Origin: Acidimicrobiia bacterium
Lineage (GTDB): Bacteria; Actinomycetota; Acidimicrobiia; Spongiisociales; ZC4RG35
DNA length: 47,750 bases
Direction of reading: 5' to 3'
NCBI GenBank assembly: GCA_025928935.1
Contig: JAICNB010000015.1
Location: 1 to 47,750, forward strand
Below the pieces are notes generated by a model, which saw only the letters and a program-made list of their open reading frames with translations, was not told the origin of the DNA and searched no databases. Of the stretch, positions 24,648-32,798 are shown one piece after another. The position numbers were made by a program, and so were the translations under genes. Numbering within the stretch: the stretch's first letter is position 1; the number at the start of each line of letters is the position of its first letter.

Positions 24648-25603
24648 TGCTCGTACTCGTAGCGTCGGGCCACCCCCACGTACACCAGGGTGAGCACGGC
24701 GTTCAAGATCAAGATGAAGGTGGCGATGGCGAGAGCCCGGTTGAACTCGAGCTCGCGAAAGGCGACGGTGTACATCTCCATCGGCAGGGTCTGAGTCGCC
24801 TTCAGCGGCCCACCACCGGTCATCGCCAGGACGACTCCGAGACCGGTCAGGGTGGAGTAGCTGAGCCAGACCGTGCTGATCACGAGCTGTGGGGTGAGAA
24901 GCGGGATGACGATCGACCGGGCCCGTGTCCAGCCGGTGGCGCCGTCGACCAGGGCCGCATCCATGTACGACTTGTCGACCGTCATCAGACCGCCGAGCAG
25001 CACGAGGATGGTGAGTGGGAGATCGGTCCAGACCTGGGCCACGATCACAACGAACATGGCGAGACCGGGATCACTCAGCCAGCCGAGATCCTCGAAGCCG
25101 AGGAACTCGATCACCTGGTTGACCATCCCGAACTGGCTGTTGAAGAGAAGACGGAACATCACCGCCGCCGCGACGTTGGAGATGATGTAGGGGGCGACCG
25201 TCACTGCGCGTAGGAAGCGGAGCCGGCCGACCACCCGGAACAGGGCGAAGGAGAAGAAGAGGCCAAGCACGGTCCCGAGGATGAGGGAGCCGAACACGAA
25301 GATCGCGGTGCGGTTGAGGGCGTGCCAGAAGTCCGGGCCCGAGAACATGTCGACGTAGTTCTCGAAACCGACGAACACCTCGTCTTCGGCGAGGCTCGGA
25401 GCCCGATACAAGCTCTGCCAGGTCCCGTACAAGACGGGAAAGCCGAGGATGGCGGCGACGAGAAGGATGGCCGGCAGGCTGAACAGGTAGGGCGTCGCCT
25501 TGCTCTGACCGATCAGGGCGTTGTTGTCACGCCCACCGCCCTTACCTCCGTTGTCCGGTCGGCGGAGCCATCGTCTCGGCCTGGTGACGGTGCCAGCCGT
25601 CAT
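24644..25603 (-). CDS. ABC carbohydrate-type permease, MalF-like
   Basis: 319 residues with six main transmembrane segments, beginning with a polar ~30-residue tail, then PYLFSLPAILLVAAILGFPVLYGTWQSLY. The EAA loop is DAALVDGATGWTRARSIVIPLLTPQLV (about 215-240). It lies between the binding protein (gap of 86 bases with a hairpin) and the MalG-like gene (4-base overlap). No nucleotide-binding subunit is encoded here, so it must use an ATPase from elsewhere, as CUT1 systems sharing an MsiK-type ATPase do. Confidence 0.93.
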   Translation of the reverse strand: MTAGTVTRPRRWLRRPDNGGKGGGRDNNALIGQSKATPYLFSLPAILLVAAILGFPVLYGTWQSLYRAPSLAEDEVFVGFENYVDMFSGPDFWHALNRTAIFVFGSLILGTVLGLFFSFALFRVVGRLRFLRAVTVAPYIISNVAAAVMFRLLFNSQFGMVNQVIEFLGFEDLGWLSDPGLAMFVVIVAQVWTDLPLTILVLLGGLMTVDKSYMDAALVDGATGWTRARSIVIPLLTPQLVISTVWLSYSTLTGLGVVLAMTGGGPLKATQTLPMEMYTVAFRELEFNRALAIATFILILNAVLTLVYVGVARRYEYEQ

Positions 25604-25636
25604 CTACACGCCCTCATGTCGCGTGCTGAAGCGTGG

Positions 25637-25671
25637 CACACCCGCACCCACCATCGGTGAGCGCGGGTGTG
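25637..25671. terminator. Intergenic stem-loop between binding-protein and permease genes
   Basis: CACACCCGC (25637-25645) pairs perfectly with GCGGGTGTG (25663-25671), with a further CACC/GGTG pairing possible inside the loop. There is no T-tract. Such hairpins after ABC binding-protein genes commonly act as partial terminators or 3'-end stabilisers that keep the binding protein more abundant than the permeases. Confidence 0.5.
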
Positions 25672-25689
25672 TGATCCCACGACTGGTTG

Positions 25690-27006
25690 TCAGGGCGCCG
25701 TCTCGTCCAACTGTGGCTGGTACTCGGTCGCCAGGTCCTCTGCGGACTTGTCGGTCCCCACGACGATCTCGCCGAACATCTGCTCGAGGATCGCCTCCAC
25801 GTCGCCGGCGTTCTCGCCGACAGGCGTTGGAGAACTGTTCTGATATGCCTCCTTCACCTCCTCGGTGAAGAAAGGCCAGATCTCCTGCAGCCGCGGGTCG
25901 TTGATCGCCTCGGTCTGACGCATCGGAACCGACCCGTTGCCGGCCGCCTCCACCAGGTTGTCGGTCTCGGCGATATAGCGGAGGATCAGCGCCGCCTCCT
26001 CCGGCTGGTCGCTTCCCGCGAGGACCGCCCAGCTTCGGGCTGCGTTCAATGCGACCCCACCCTCCGACAGCGGGACCGGTGTCAGGTTCCACACATCGGG
26101 ATAGGTGAAATCGCCTACCTCGTTGAAGTCACCGGCGGTGGTGAAGCCGTCGAGGATGAGGCCGGCGTCACCGGATATGAAGGCCCCTCGGGCCTCGTCC
26201 TCACCCCAGGAGATCGCTTCTGGTGGCAGCAGCTCTTCGGCTGCGGCCTGGAGGAACCAGTTGATGGTGTAGATGCCACCGGGAGACTCCAGGTCGGGGA
26301 TGGGGCCGTCGAAAGGAGTCCCGGCCGCGGCGAGGACCGTCTTGAGTGTCGTGACACCATCACCCGCCCGGGCCTGCACCGTCAGCGGGATGCCGTCGGG
26401 TCGAGCCGCCTTCATCGCCCGCATCCCTTCGAGGACGGCATCGAGCGAATCGAACGGGACGGTCACCCCTGCCTCCTCGAACCATGGGGTGTTGTAGTAG
26501 AGGATGTCGAAGTTGGCGGTTACCGACATGGCGGTCTTCATACCGTCGATCGCGGTCTCGTCCCAGACCAACGGAAGCAGCGTTGCGTACTGATCCGGGT
26601 CCTCGGCCTCCCAGGCCGCCGCGATCTCGTCATGTGATTCGATGAAGCCGGCGGCGACGTATTGCTCGATCATGAAGGCGTCCTCGGCGCCCAGGATGTC
26701 GGGCAGTGGCTGACCTGCGTCCGCCATCCTCTGGAATTGCTGGAAGATGTCGTCGTTGGCCTGGAGATTCGACTCGACCTCCACCCCGGTCTCGGCGGTG
26801 AAGCTCTCGAAATTGTCCGGCGGGATGTAGTACTCGCGGGTGACCCACACTTGGAGGGCGTCGCCGCCCTCGCCACCGGCGGCGGTCGTCCCGCCATCGC
26901 CAGCGGCCGTGGTGCTGGTGTCACCTCCCTCGCTGGCACATGCTGCCATCACCATGCCCAGCACGAGGACGATCGCGAGCGATCGTCGACTTGGTTTGAC
27001 GGTCAT
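25690..27006 (-). CDS. ABC transporter substrate-binding lipoprotein (family 1)
   Basis: 438 residues from ATG 27006 with GGAGGAG about 8 bases upstream. Lipoprotein signal: KPSRRSLAIVLVLGMVMAAC, lipidated cysteine expected near residue 20, followed by a Ser/Thr/Gly-rich linker. The mature part resembles sugar-binding proteins: EYYIPPDNFESFTAETGVEVE, then AYQNSSPTPVG near the C-terminus. It would capture the extracellular substrate for the MalFG-like permeases. First gene of a four-gene operon with a good sigma-70-type promoter upstream. Confidence 0.92.
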   Translation of the reverse strand: MTVKPSRRSLAIVLVLGMVMAACASEGGDTSTTAAGDGGTTAAGGEGGDALQVWVTREYYIPPDNFESFTAETGVEVESNLQANDDIFQQFQRMADAGQPLPDILGAEDAFMIEQYVAAGFIESHDEIAAAWEAEDPDQYATLLPLVWDETAIDGMKTAMSVTANFDILYYNTPWFEEAGVTVPFDSLDAVLEGMRAMKAARPDGIPLTVQARAGDGVTTLKTVLAAAGTPFDGPIPDLESPGGIYTINWFLQAAAEELLPPEAISWGEDEARGAFISGDAGLILDGFTTAGDFNEVGDFTYPDVWNLTPVPLSEGGVALNAARSWAVLAGSDQPEEAALILRYIAETDNLVEAAGNGSVPMRQTEAINDPRLQEIWPFFTEEVKEAYQNSSPTPVGENAGDVEAILEQMFGEIVVGTDKSAEDLATEYQPQLDETAP

Positions 27007-27077
27007 GCCTTCTCTCCTCCGTTGATGAGCCTGGTCCCGCACCAAGCAACAGATCAGATGTCTGTCCTGCACAATGC

Positions 27078-27106
27078 AAAATACTTACTATGGATCAAGG
27101 GGTCAA
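27078..27106 (-). promoter_or_regulatory. Sigma-70-type promoter of the ABC importer operon
   Basis: On the minus strand TTGACC (27106-27101), a 17-base spacer and TATTTT (27083-27078). Transcription would start near 27071, giving a leader of about 65 bases. Downstream, TGCA occurs twice around TTG, a possible operator half-site pair. Confidence 0.5.
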
Positions 27107-27230
27107 CAAAACGGCACCTCCAGCGCTCTGCGCGGATCTACTGCGCTGGTGGCGGCGCGAGCCCGCACAGAATGGAATCCTGCCGAAGCGGGTTCGAATC
27201 GGCCGACCGTTAACCTGTCCGAGTCGCCCT

Positions 27231-27302
27231 TGGGGGGTGGTGTAACCGGTAGCACGGCAGGTTTTGGTCCTGTAAGAGCGGGTTCGAGTCCTGCCCCCCC
27301 AG
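27231..27302 (+). tRNA. tRNA-Gln (anticodon UUG)
   Basis: 72-base cloverleaf: acceptor TGGGGGG pairs with CCCCCCA, the anticodon arm CAGG-TTTTGGT-CCTG has TTG at the anticodon position, and the T arm contains GGTTCGAGTCC. CCA is not encoded. It lies immediately upstream of glmU, an arrangement conserved in actinobacteria. Confidence 0.93.
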
Positions 27303-27325
27303 CCCGAGACTAGAGAGGTAGCTCC

Positions 27326-28714
27326 TTGCCGACCCACGTGATCGTCCTCGCCGCCGGGCAGGGCAAGCGGATGATGTCCGACCTGCCCAAAGTTGCTCAC
27401 AAGGCGGCTGGTCGCACATTGATCGGCTGGGTGCTCGAGGCCGTCCACCCTCTCGAGCCGGCCAACACCGTCGTGGTGCTCGGGCACGGCGCCGATGAGG
27501 TGCTCGATCATCTCCCCCCGGGGGTGACGACGGCTATCCAGGAGAGGCAACTGGGCACGGGGCATGCCACCAACGTCGGTCTCGGTGCACTGGGCGATGT
27601 CACGAACGATGACACCATCCTGGTCCTGTACGGCGACATGCCCTTGCTCGGCCCCGAGCTGCTGGCTCGCCTGGTCGAGCGACCCGAGGACGTCGCCGCC
27701 CGGATGGTGACCTCCGTGTTCGACGACCCAACCGGTTACGGGCGGATCCTCCGCGACGATTCCGGCAATGTGGTCGAGGTGGTGGAAGAGCGCGATTGTG
27801 ACGACGCCCAGAGGGCAATCGGTGAGATCAATGCAGGGGTATATGCCTTCCGGGCCAAGGACCTGATCGACACGTTGGCCGATGTCTCGAACGACAATGC
27901 ACAAGGTGAGTACTACCTCACCGATGTCGTCGGGATCCTCGTCGGCCGTGGCCAGCGCCTGCAGCCGGTCGAGGCGACACCGCAGGAGGTGATCGGAATC
28001 AACTCTCAACACCAACTCGCCGAGGCGCAGGCGGTACTTCAGGCCCGTACCAACCGGCGGCTCATGGAATCGGGTGTCTGGATGCTCGACCCGGACCGCA
28101 CCTACATCGACGATTCGGTGATCGTCGAGCCAGGGGCGCGGATTTACCCCGGTGTTCATCTCGAAGGGGAGACGAAGGTGGGCGCCGGGGCCCAGGTCGG
28201 GCCCGATGTCTTCGCCCTCGATTCCAGCATCGGCGCCGGCTCCACTGTCTGGTACTCCGTCTTGCGCGGGGCCATCATCGGAGAGGACTGCGAGGTTGGC
28301 CCCTTTGCCTCACTTCGCCCGGGCACGGTCCTCGAGGAGCGGTCCAAGGTGGGCACGTTCGTCGAGACCAAGAACACGACTCTCGGCCAAGGGGCCAAGG
28401 CTCCTCACCTCGCCTACCTGGGGGATGCGAAGATTGGCGCCAGGACGAACATCGGTGCCGGAACGGTCACGTGCAACTACGACGGATACGAGAAGCACGA
28501 GACCACGATCGGGGAGGATGTCTTCATAGGGTCCGACACGATGCTGGTCGCACCGGTGACCATCGGTGATGGTGCCGTCACCGGCGCAGGCTCCGTGATA
28601 ACCGACGATGTGGAGGAGGGCGCCCTCGCCATCGAGCGGAGCGAGCAGCGAGAGATACGCGGCTACTCTCAGCGCCGAGCAGAGAGGCAGGCCACCAAGA
28701 AGGCCGAGGACTGA
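27326..28714 (+). CDS. glmU: Bifunctional N-acetylglucosamine-1-phosphate uridyltransferase / glucosamine-1-phosphate acetyltransferase
   Basis: 462 residues, typical length. N-terminal pyrophosphorylase: VLAAGQGKRMMSDLPKVAH, the expected G-x-G-x-RM loop, and LYGDMPLL. The C-terminal half is a left-handed beta helix of hexapeptide repeats with GPFASLRPGTVLEERSKVGTFVETKNT and the acetyl-transfer region SYLGD-like HLAYLGDAKIGARTNIGAGTVTCNYDG. It makes UDP-GlcNAc for peptidoglycan. The TTG start at 27326 follows GAGAGGT. It is followed 1 base later by prs. Confidence 0.97.
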   Translation: MPTHVIVLAAGQGKRMMSDLPKVAHKAAGRTLIGWVLEAVHPLEPANTVVVLGHGADEVLDHLPPGVTTAIQERQLGTGHATNVGLGALGDVTNDDTILVLYGDMPLLGPELLARLVERPEDVAARMVTSVFDDPTGYGRILRDDSGNVVEVVEERDCDDAQRAIGEINAGVYAFRAKDLIDTLADVSNDNAQGEYYLTDVVGILVGRGQRLQPVEATPQEVIGINSQHQLAEAQAVLQARTNRRLMESGVWMLDPDRTYIDDSVIVEPGARIYPGVHLEGETKVGAGAQVGPDVFALDSSIGAGSTVWYSVLRGAIIGEDCEVGPFASLRPGTVLEERSKVGTFVETKNTTLGQGAKAPHLAYLGDAKIGARTNIGAGTVTCNYDGYEKHETTIGEDVFIGSDTMLVAPVTIGDGAVTGAGSVITDDVEEGALAIERSEQREIRGYSQRRAERQATKKAED

Positions 28715-28715
28715 A

Positions 28716-29687
28716 TTGGACATTGTCTCCCGCAACCGAATGATGCTCTTCACCGGCGGGGCCAATGCCTCGTTGGCTGAAGAGGTGGCGGAGGCCTTGG
28801 GAGTCGCCCTCGGTGACCTGGAGCGCTCCCGTTTCGCCAATGGTGAGATCTATGTGCGGCCTGCCGAGAGTGTGCGTGGCGCCGACTGCTACGTGATGCA
28901 GAGCCATTGCGACCCGATCAACGACAACATCATGGAGCAGTTGATCACCATCGATGCCCTGAATCGGGCATCGGCCCGCCGCATCACCGCGGTCATGCCG
29001 TTCTTCGGGTACGGGCGACAGGACAAGAAGGTCAGGCCGAGGGAGCCGATAACCGCCCGTCTGGTTGGCGACCTGTTCATGACCGCCGGCGCCGACCGGC
29101 TGGTCTCGGTCGACCTGCACACCGGACAGCTCCAGGGCTTCATCCACAAGCCATTCGACTCCCTGACCGCACTGCCCATCATCACCGAATACCTGGCGGA
29201 CCGGATCGACGGACCCACCACCGTCGTCTCCCCTGATGCGGGCGGTGTGAAACGGGCGGAGCGTTATGCCCGCTTCCTCGATGGCGACGTCGCCGTGGTG
29301 TACAAACGGCGCGACCCGGCGCAGCACAATGTGTCTGAGGCACTCGAGATGGCTGGAACCGTCGCCGGACGGCACGCCGTGATCGTCGACGACATCATCG
29401 ACACAGCGGGGACGGTCACCAACGCCGCCGAGTTGGTGCGTGAGCAAGGAGCGACCAGTGTTCGCATCGCCGCCACCCATGGTGTCTTCTCCGAGCCGGC
29501 GCTGGACCTCCTCAAGAACGCCCCGGTCGAGGAGGTGATCGTCACCAACACCCTGCCGGTGTCACAAGAGGTGTTGGAGCTGGACAAGGTCCAGGTTCTC
29601 TCGATCGCACCGATCCTCGCCGAGACACTCCAGGCCATCTTCATGGACTCGTCCGTGTCGGAGATCTTCCTCGGAGAGAACGCCTAG
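28716..29687 (+). CDS. prs: Ribose-phosphate pyrophosphokinase
   Basis: 323 residues from TTG 28716, 1 base after the glmU stop, with GAGGA 6 bases upstream; ATG 28740 is the alternative. It makes PRPP from ribose-5-phosphate and ATP for nucleotide, histidine and tryptophan synthesis. Seen: LFTGGANASLAEEVA at the N-terminus, the flexible/ATP region FGYGRQDKKVRPREPITARL, VSPDAGGVKRAERYA, and the PRPP loop VIVDDIIDTAGTVTNA. glmU-prs is the standard actinobacterial pair; the frequently following rplY/pth genes are absent here. Confidence 0.96.
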   Translation: MDIVSRNRMMLFTGGANASLAEEVAEALGVALGDLERSRFANGEIYVRPAESVRGADCYVMQSHCDPINDNIMEQLITIDALNRASARRITAVMPFFGYGRQDKKVRPREPITARLVGDLFMTAGADRLVSVDLHTGQLQGFIHKPFDSLTALPIITEYLADRIDGPTTVVSPDAGGVKRAERYARFLDGDVAVVYKRRDPAQHNVSEALEMAGTVAGRHAVIVDDIIDTAGTVTNAAELVREQGATSVRIAATHGVFSEPALDLLKNAPVEEVIVTNTLPVSQEVLELDKVQVLSIAPILAETLQAIFMDSSVSEIFLGENA

Positions 29688-29713
29688 AACGGCTTGCCGG
29701 GCTCCCTGATCCT

Positions 29714-29719
29714 TAGACT
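29714..29719 (+). promoter_or_regulatory. Candidate -10 box for a leaderless transcript of the PQQ-type dehydrogenase gene
   Basis: TAGACT lies 9 bases before the GTG at 29729, with no Shine-Dalgarno in between. Spacing is slightly long for leaderless initiation. Confidence 0.25.
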
Positions 29720-29728
29720 CCGCCAGCC

Positions 29729-31063
29729 GTGAGCGCACGTCACCGCCAGCCTGCCCCCAACGCACAGTCGAGGCTGCGCGCCCTGATCATCGCGCTGGTG
29801 GCGATATTCCTGATCACGTTCTTCTTCCTGCGTGGCTCCGGGGAGGGAAGTGGGCCCGAGGGAACCGAGGCCCCGGTTGCCGGTGGCACCACGACCACCC
29901 TCGCCCCCGGAGTGACGGCTACGACTGTTCCCGGAACGGGCGGGACCACGGTCCCGGGAGCGTCTACCACGGCCGCCAACTTGCCCGAGTTGCAGGAGCT
30001 GAGGCTGGAGTCCTTGACGGGGGACGTGAGGCAACCGACCGCCATCACCGCCCCGGTCGGGGACGATCGGCTTTTCGTGGTGGAGCGCTTCGGTGTCATC
30101 TTGATGTTGGACGCCAACCGCGAGCTGCAGGAGACCCCGTTCCTCGACCTGACCGATCGAGTGTTGGCCGGTGGCATCGAGCAGGGCATGCTCGGCCTGG
30201 CCTTTCATCCCGATTACGCCAACAACGGGCGCTTCTACATCTATTACACCGACCAGGGCGGGCGGCGACAGGTCTCCGAGTTCCAGGTCTCGGTGTCCGA
30301 CCCGAACATCGCCTCGCCTGACACCGAGAGAGTCCTCATCGAGTTGGAGCAGCCACCGGACGCAACCGACATCCGCCACTACGCCGGACAGCTCGCTTTC
30401 GGGCCCGAAGGCTATCTCTGGATCGCGATGGGCGACGGCGCGGACTCTCGGGATCAGGGACAGGACCCCAACACGATGTTCGGGGCGATCTCTCGCATCG
30501 ACGTCGATGGCGGCGACCCGTATGGGATCCCGCCGGAGAACCCATTCGTGGACGGAGGCGGCGCCGGCGAGGTTTGGGCGTACGGGCTTCGCAATCCGTG
30601 GCGGTTCTCCATCGATCCGGTCGACGGGCTCATCTACATCGCCGACGTCGGCCACGCCGACCAGGAAGAGGTCAACGTGCTGCCCATCGCGGAGGGTGGG
30701 TTCAACCTGGGATGGTCCGACGTCGAGGGAACTCGTTGTTTCCACGTCCAGGACTGTGACCTGGCCAATTACACGTCACCTGCGATCACCTACACCCATG
30801 AGGAAGGATGCTCGGTGACCGGCGGATACGTCTATCGGGGAGCGGCCATCCCCGAGCTGAATGGCACCTATTTCTACAGTGACTGGTGCTCGCAGTGGAT
30901 CAGGTCCTTCAAGTTCGCCGGCGGTGCAGTCACCGAGGAGCAGGACTGGTCGGAACAGCTCGGCGAGCTCGGCCAGGTCAACACCTTTGGGATCGACTCC
31001 GCCGGAGAGCTCTACCTCGGCACGCACGAGGGGATCGTCGCCCGTCTGGTCGCCGATCGCTAG
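29729..31063 (+). CDS. Membrane-anchored PQQ-type glucose/sorbosone dehydrogenase-family protein
   Basis: 444 residues. A short basic N-terminus and one hydrophobic anchor (ALIIALVAIFLITFFFL, about 15-31) are followed by a Gly/Thr-rich linker to about residue 90 and a six-bladed beta-propeller of the soluble aldose sugar dehydrogenase (YliI) type: TAITAPVGDDRLFVVERFG, GLAFHPDYANNGRFYIYYT, DIRHYAGQLAFGPEGYLWIAMGDGAD and GLRNPWRFSIDP. It would face outside the cytoplasm and oxidise aldoses if PQQ is available. The linker and anchor differ from the usual cleaved signal peptide. Confidence 0.85.
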   Translation: MSARHRQPAPNAQSRLRALIIALVAIFLITFFFLRGSGEGSGPEGTEAPVAGGTTTTLAPGVTATTVPGTGGTTVPGASTTAANLPELQELRLESLTGDVRQPTAITAPVGDDRLFVVERFGVILMLDANRELQETPFLDLTDRVLAGGIEQGMLGLAFHPDYANNGRFYIYYTDQGGRRQVSEFQVSVSDPNIASPDTERVLIELEQPPDATDIRHYAGQLAFGPEGYLWIAMGDGADSRDQGQDPNTMFGAISRIDVDGGDPYGIPPENPFVDGGGAGEVWAYGLRNPWRFSIDPVDGLIYIADVGHADQEEVNVLPIAEGGFNLGWSDVEGTRCFHVQDCDLANYTSPAITYTHEEGCSVTGGYVYRGAAIPELNGTYFYSDWCSQWIRSFKFAGGAVTEEQDWSEQLGELGQVNTFGIDSAGELYLGTHEGIVARLVADR

Positions 31064-31066
31064 CCG

Positions 31067-31390
31067 TCATCCGGCCGGGGGGAGCGCCACCGTCTCACCG
31101 GGGTAGATCAGGTCGGGATCCCCTGAGCGCAACCGGTCGCGGTTGGCCTCGATGACGGAGCGCCAATAGGGATCGATTTCCCCGTCCTCGGCGGACCTGC
31201 CGAGAACCCCGGCGAGGTGCTCCTCGCTGATCTTCCAGAGATGATCGCCGGGCTCCACCACGACCGAAGGAGGGATCGGCTCATCCATCGAGACCGGCAC
31301 GAACGATGGGCTGGCTGCCGGTTGGGCGATGGCCACCGAACCGATCGACACCAAGGTCGTCACCGCCAGGAGACGTCTTGCCCACCCCAT
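31067..31390 (-). CDS. Secreted LysM-domain protein
   Basis: 107 residues. The N-terminal signal peptide (GWARRLLAVTTLVSIGSVAIAQPA) is followed by a single LysM-like domain: VVEPGDHLWKISEEHLAG, then IEANRDRLRSGDPDLIYPGETVALPP, with the terminal IYPGETVALP being the usual LysM ending. It probably binds peptidoglycan in the cell envelope. There is a TAGTCC sequence 7 bases before the ATG and no clear Shine-Dalgarno. Confidence 0.8.
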   Translation of the reverse strand: MGWARRLLAVTTLVSIGSVAIAQPAASPSFVPVSMDEPIPPSVVVEPGDHLWKISEEHLAGVLGRSAEDGEIDPYWRSVIEANRDRLRSGDPDLIYPGETVALPPAG

Positions 31391-31436
31391 GCGTGTTGGA
31401 CTACGACAAATTCAGCCCGAGGGGAAGGGGGTTACA

Positions 31437-31673
31437 GTGCCGAGCATGAAAGTCCGCATTGGGGTCGCCGACACCAGCAAGGTCTTCGAGATCGAGATCG
31501 ATGACGCCGAGGTCTTCAGGGGCGAGGTCGAGCGGGCTCTGGCCGACGGGGGCATGGCCTGGTTCACCGACACCAAGAGCCGAACGGTTGGCGTGCCGAC
31601 CGCGTCGCTGGCCTTCGTCGAGATCGAAGCCGCCGACGGCGGCCCTTCAGTAGGTTTCGCCCCGGCGGTCTAG
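31437..31673 (+). CDS. DUF3107 family small protein
   Basis: About 78 residues; GTG 31437 follows AAGGGGG at proper spacing, while ATG 31446 (MKVRIGVADT) matches how the family usually starts, so the true start may be either. The sequence MKVRIGVADTSKVFEIEIDDAE...RTVGVPTASLAFVEIE is the DUF3107 pattern, a short alpha/beta protein essentially confined to Actinomycetota. Function is unknown. Convergent with WhiB, its stop overlapping the whiB end by 4 bases. Confidence 0.85.
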   Translation: MPSMKVRIGVADTSKVFEIEIDDAEVFRGEVERALADGGMAWFTDTKSRTVGVPTASLAFVEIEAADGGPSVGFAPAV

Positions 31674-31954
31674 ACGGCGCGGCGGCGGCGCTCGGCGAGC
31701 CACCGCTTACGGAGACGCCGGCGGTCGTCCTCGGCGTACCCACCCCAGACCCCGGATTCCTGATTGGTCTCCAGGGCGTACTGGAGACAACTCTCCTGGA
31801 CGGGGCAAATCATGCAGATGGCGACGGCCGCGTCGATCTGGTCTATCGCCGGGCCGGTGGTCCCGACCGGGAAGAACAGAGTCGGCTCGGAGTCCCGGCA
31901 AGCTGCCAGATCCCGCCAATCTGTTGTGATGGTGGTGGTGGTGGTGGTGAGCAA
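31670..31954 (-). CDS. WhiB-family iron-sulfur transcriptional regulator
   Basis: 94 residues. Four cysteines for a 4Fe-4S cluster: C19, C47, C50 and C56 (C-x2-C-x5-C), the G-V-W-G-G turn at 68-72 and a basic C-terminus for DNA contact. WhiB proteins occur only in Actinomycetota and their phages, and act with sigma factor region 4. TTG start at 31954 with GAGGA 6 bases upstream. Residues 3-8 are a threonine run encoded by a GTG/CAC triplet repeat. A perfect CRP-type site lies 31 bases upstream of the start. Confidence 0.93.
   Translation of the reverse strand: MLTTTTTTITTDWRDLAACRDSEPTLFFPVGTTGPAIDQIDAAVAICMICPVQESCLQYALETNQESGVWGGYAEDDRRRLRKRWLAERRRRAV
31929..31948. repeat. Triplet microsatellite in the whiB 5' coding region
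   Basis: About six tandem GGT/GTG units encode the poly-threonine at the WhiB N-terminus. In-frame slippage here would change the length of the tail without breaking the frame. Confidence 0.7.
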
Positions 31955-31984
31955 GATGTTCCTCAGTCTGTTCTCTCAGAAGTT

Positions 31985-32000
31985 TGTGATCTTTTTCACA
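31985..32000. promoter_or_regulatory. CRP/FNR-type operator upstream of whiB
   Basis: TGTGA-N6-TCACA is a perfect match to the CRP consensus half-sites and spacing. It lies in the 154-base gap between whiB and the divergent GDPD gene, 31 bases from the whiB start codon, so it overlaps or adjoins the whiB core promoter. Mycobacterial whiB1 is known to be under cAMP-receptor-protein control. A separate 10-base palindrome TTCCCGGGAA lies at 32022-32031. Confidence 0.6.
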
Positions 32001-32108
32001 AGCGTTCCGTCAGGATGAAAATTCCCGGGAACGGTGGTTTTTCCGGCACGAACGATAACGTCCGTGTCGCCGGCTGTAAACGGTTTTCTTCGGGAGGAAT
32101 CGACGCGG

Positions 32109-32798
32109 ATGACACCAATTGTCGTGGGCCATCGGGGATGGCCGACTCGATTCCCCGACAACACCCTGGCCGGCTTCCTCGCTGCAGCCGGGGTCGCCGA
32201 CGCGGTCGAAGTCGATGTTCGCCGGAGCAGTGACGGGAAGCTAGTTCTCTCTCACGATCCGGTGCTCGGGGGCCTCTCGGTGGCTGACCACCCCTGGGCG
32301 GAGTTGGGCGAGATCGATCTTGGTGACGGGCATCGCCCCGCCCTCCTCGACGAGGCGATAGGCGTCGTTCCCGACCTGTCCTTTCAGTTCGAAATCAAGA
32401 ACATGCCACACGAGTCGGGATTCGAACCGGATCACCGTCTTGGCCTCGAGGCCGCCGAACGTGCCCGGCCCGGCGACGTGGTCACCTCTTTCAACTGGGA
32501 GACCTTGGCTGCGGTTCACCGGGCTTTCCCCGAGGTCGCCACCGGCGTGCTCGTCGACGCTGCGGGTGACGTGGCCGGGGGCATCTCTGAGTGTCTTCGC
32601 TTCGGTCACCGAACTCTGCTCCCGTCGGTGTCCTTTCCGGTCCTGGAGATGATCCGGGCAGTCGATGCCGGGCTCGAGGTGTGCCCATGGGTCGTGAACG
32701 ATGGGGACCGTGCGACCGAGTTGGCCGGCCTCGGCGTGTCGGGCATCATTACCGACGACCCGGCCGTGGTACGCAGCGCCCTGGACAGCCCCCTATGA
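32109..32798 (+). CDS. Glycerophosphodiester phosphodiesterase
   Basis: 229 residues from ATG 32109 with GGAGGA upstream. It shows the GDPD signature VGHRGWPTRFPDNTLAGFLAA, then ADAVEVDVRRSSDGKLVLSHDP with the catalytic histidine and acidic metal ligands, FQFEIKN, and a final VNDGDRATELAGLGVSGIITDDP. It hydrolyses glycerophosphodiesters from phospholipid turnover to glycerol-3-phosphate and an alcohol. There is no signal peptide, so it is cytosolic. Its stop overlaps the yqeY start (ATGA). Confidence 0.93.
   Translation: MTPIVVGHRGWPTRFPDNTLAGFLAAAGVADAVEVDVRRSSDGKLVLSHDPVLGGLSVADHPWAELGEIDLGDGHRPALLDEAIGVVPDLSFQFEIKNMPHESGFEPDHRLGLEAAERARPGDVVTSFNWETLAAVHRAFPEVATGVLVDAAGDVAGGISECLRFGHRTLLPSVSFPVLEMIRAVDAGLEVCPWVVNDGDRATELAGLGVSGIITDDPAVVRSALDSPL

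Noticed and set aside
27188-27205. GCGGGTTCGAATCGGCC, resembling a tRNA T arm just upstream of tRNA-Gln
   Set aside because: The stem does not pair properly and no acceptor or anticodon arm can be placed around it.
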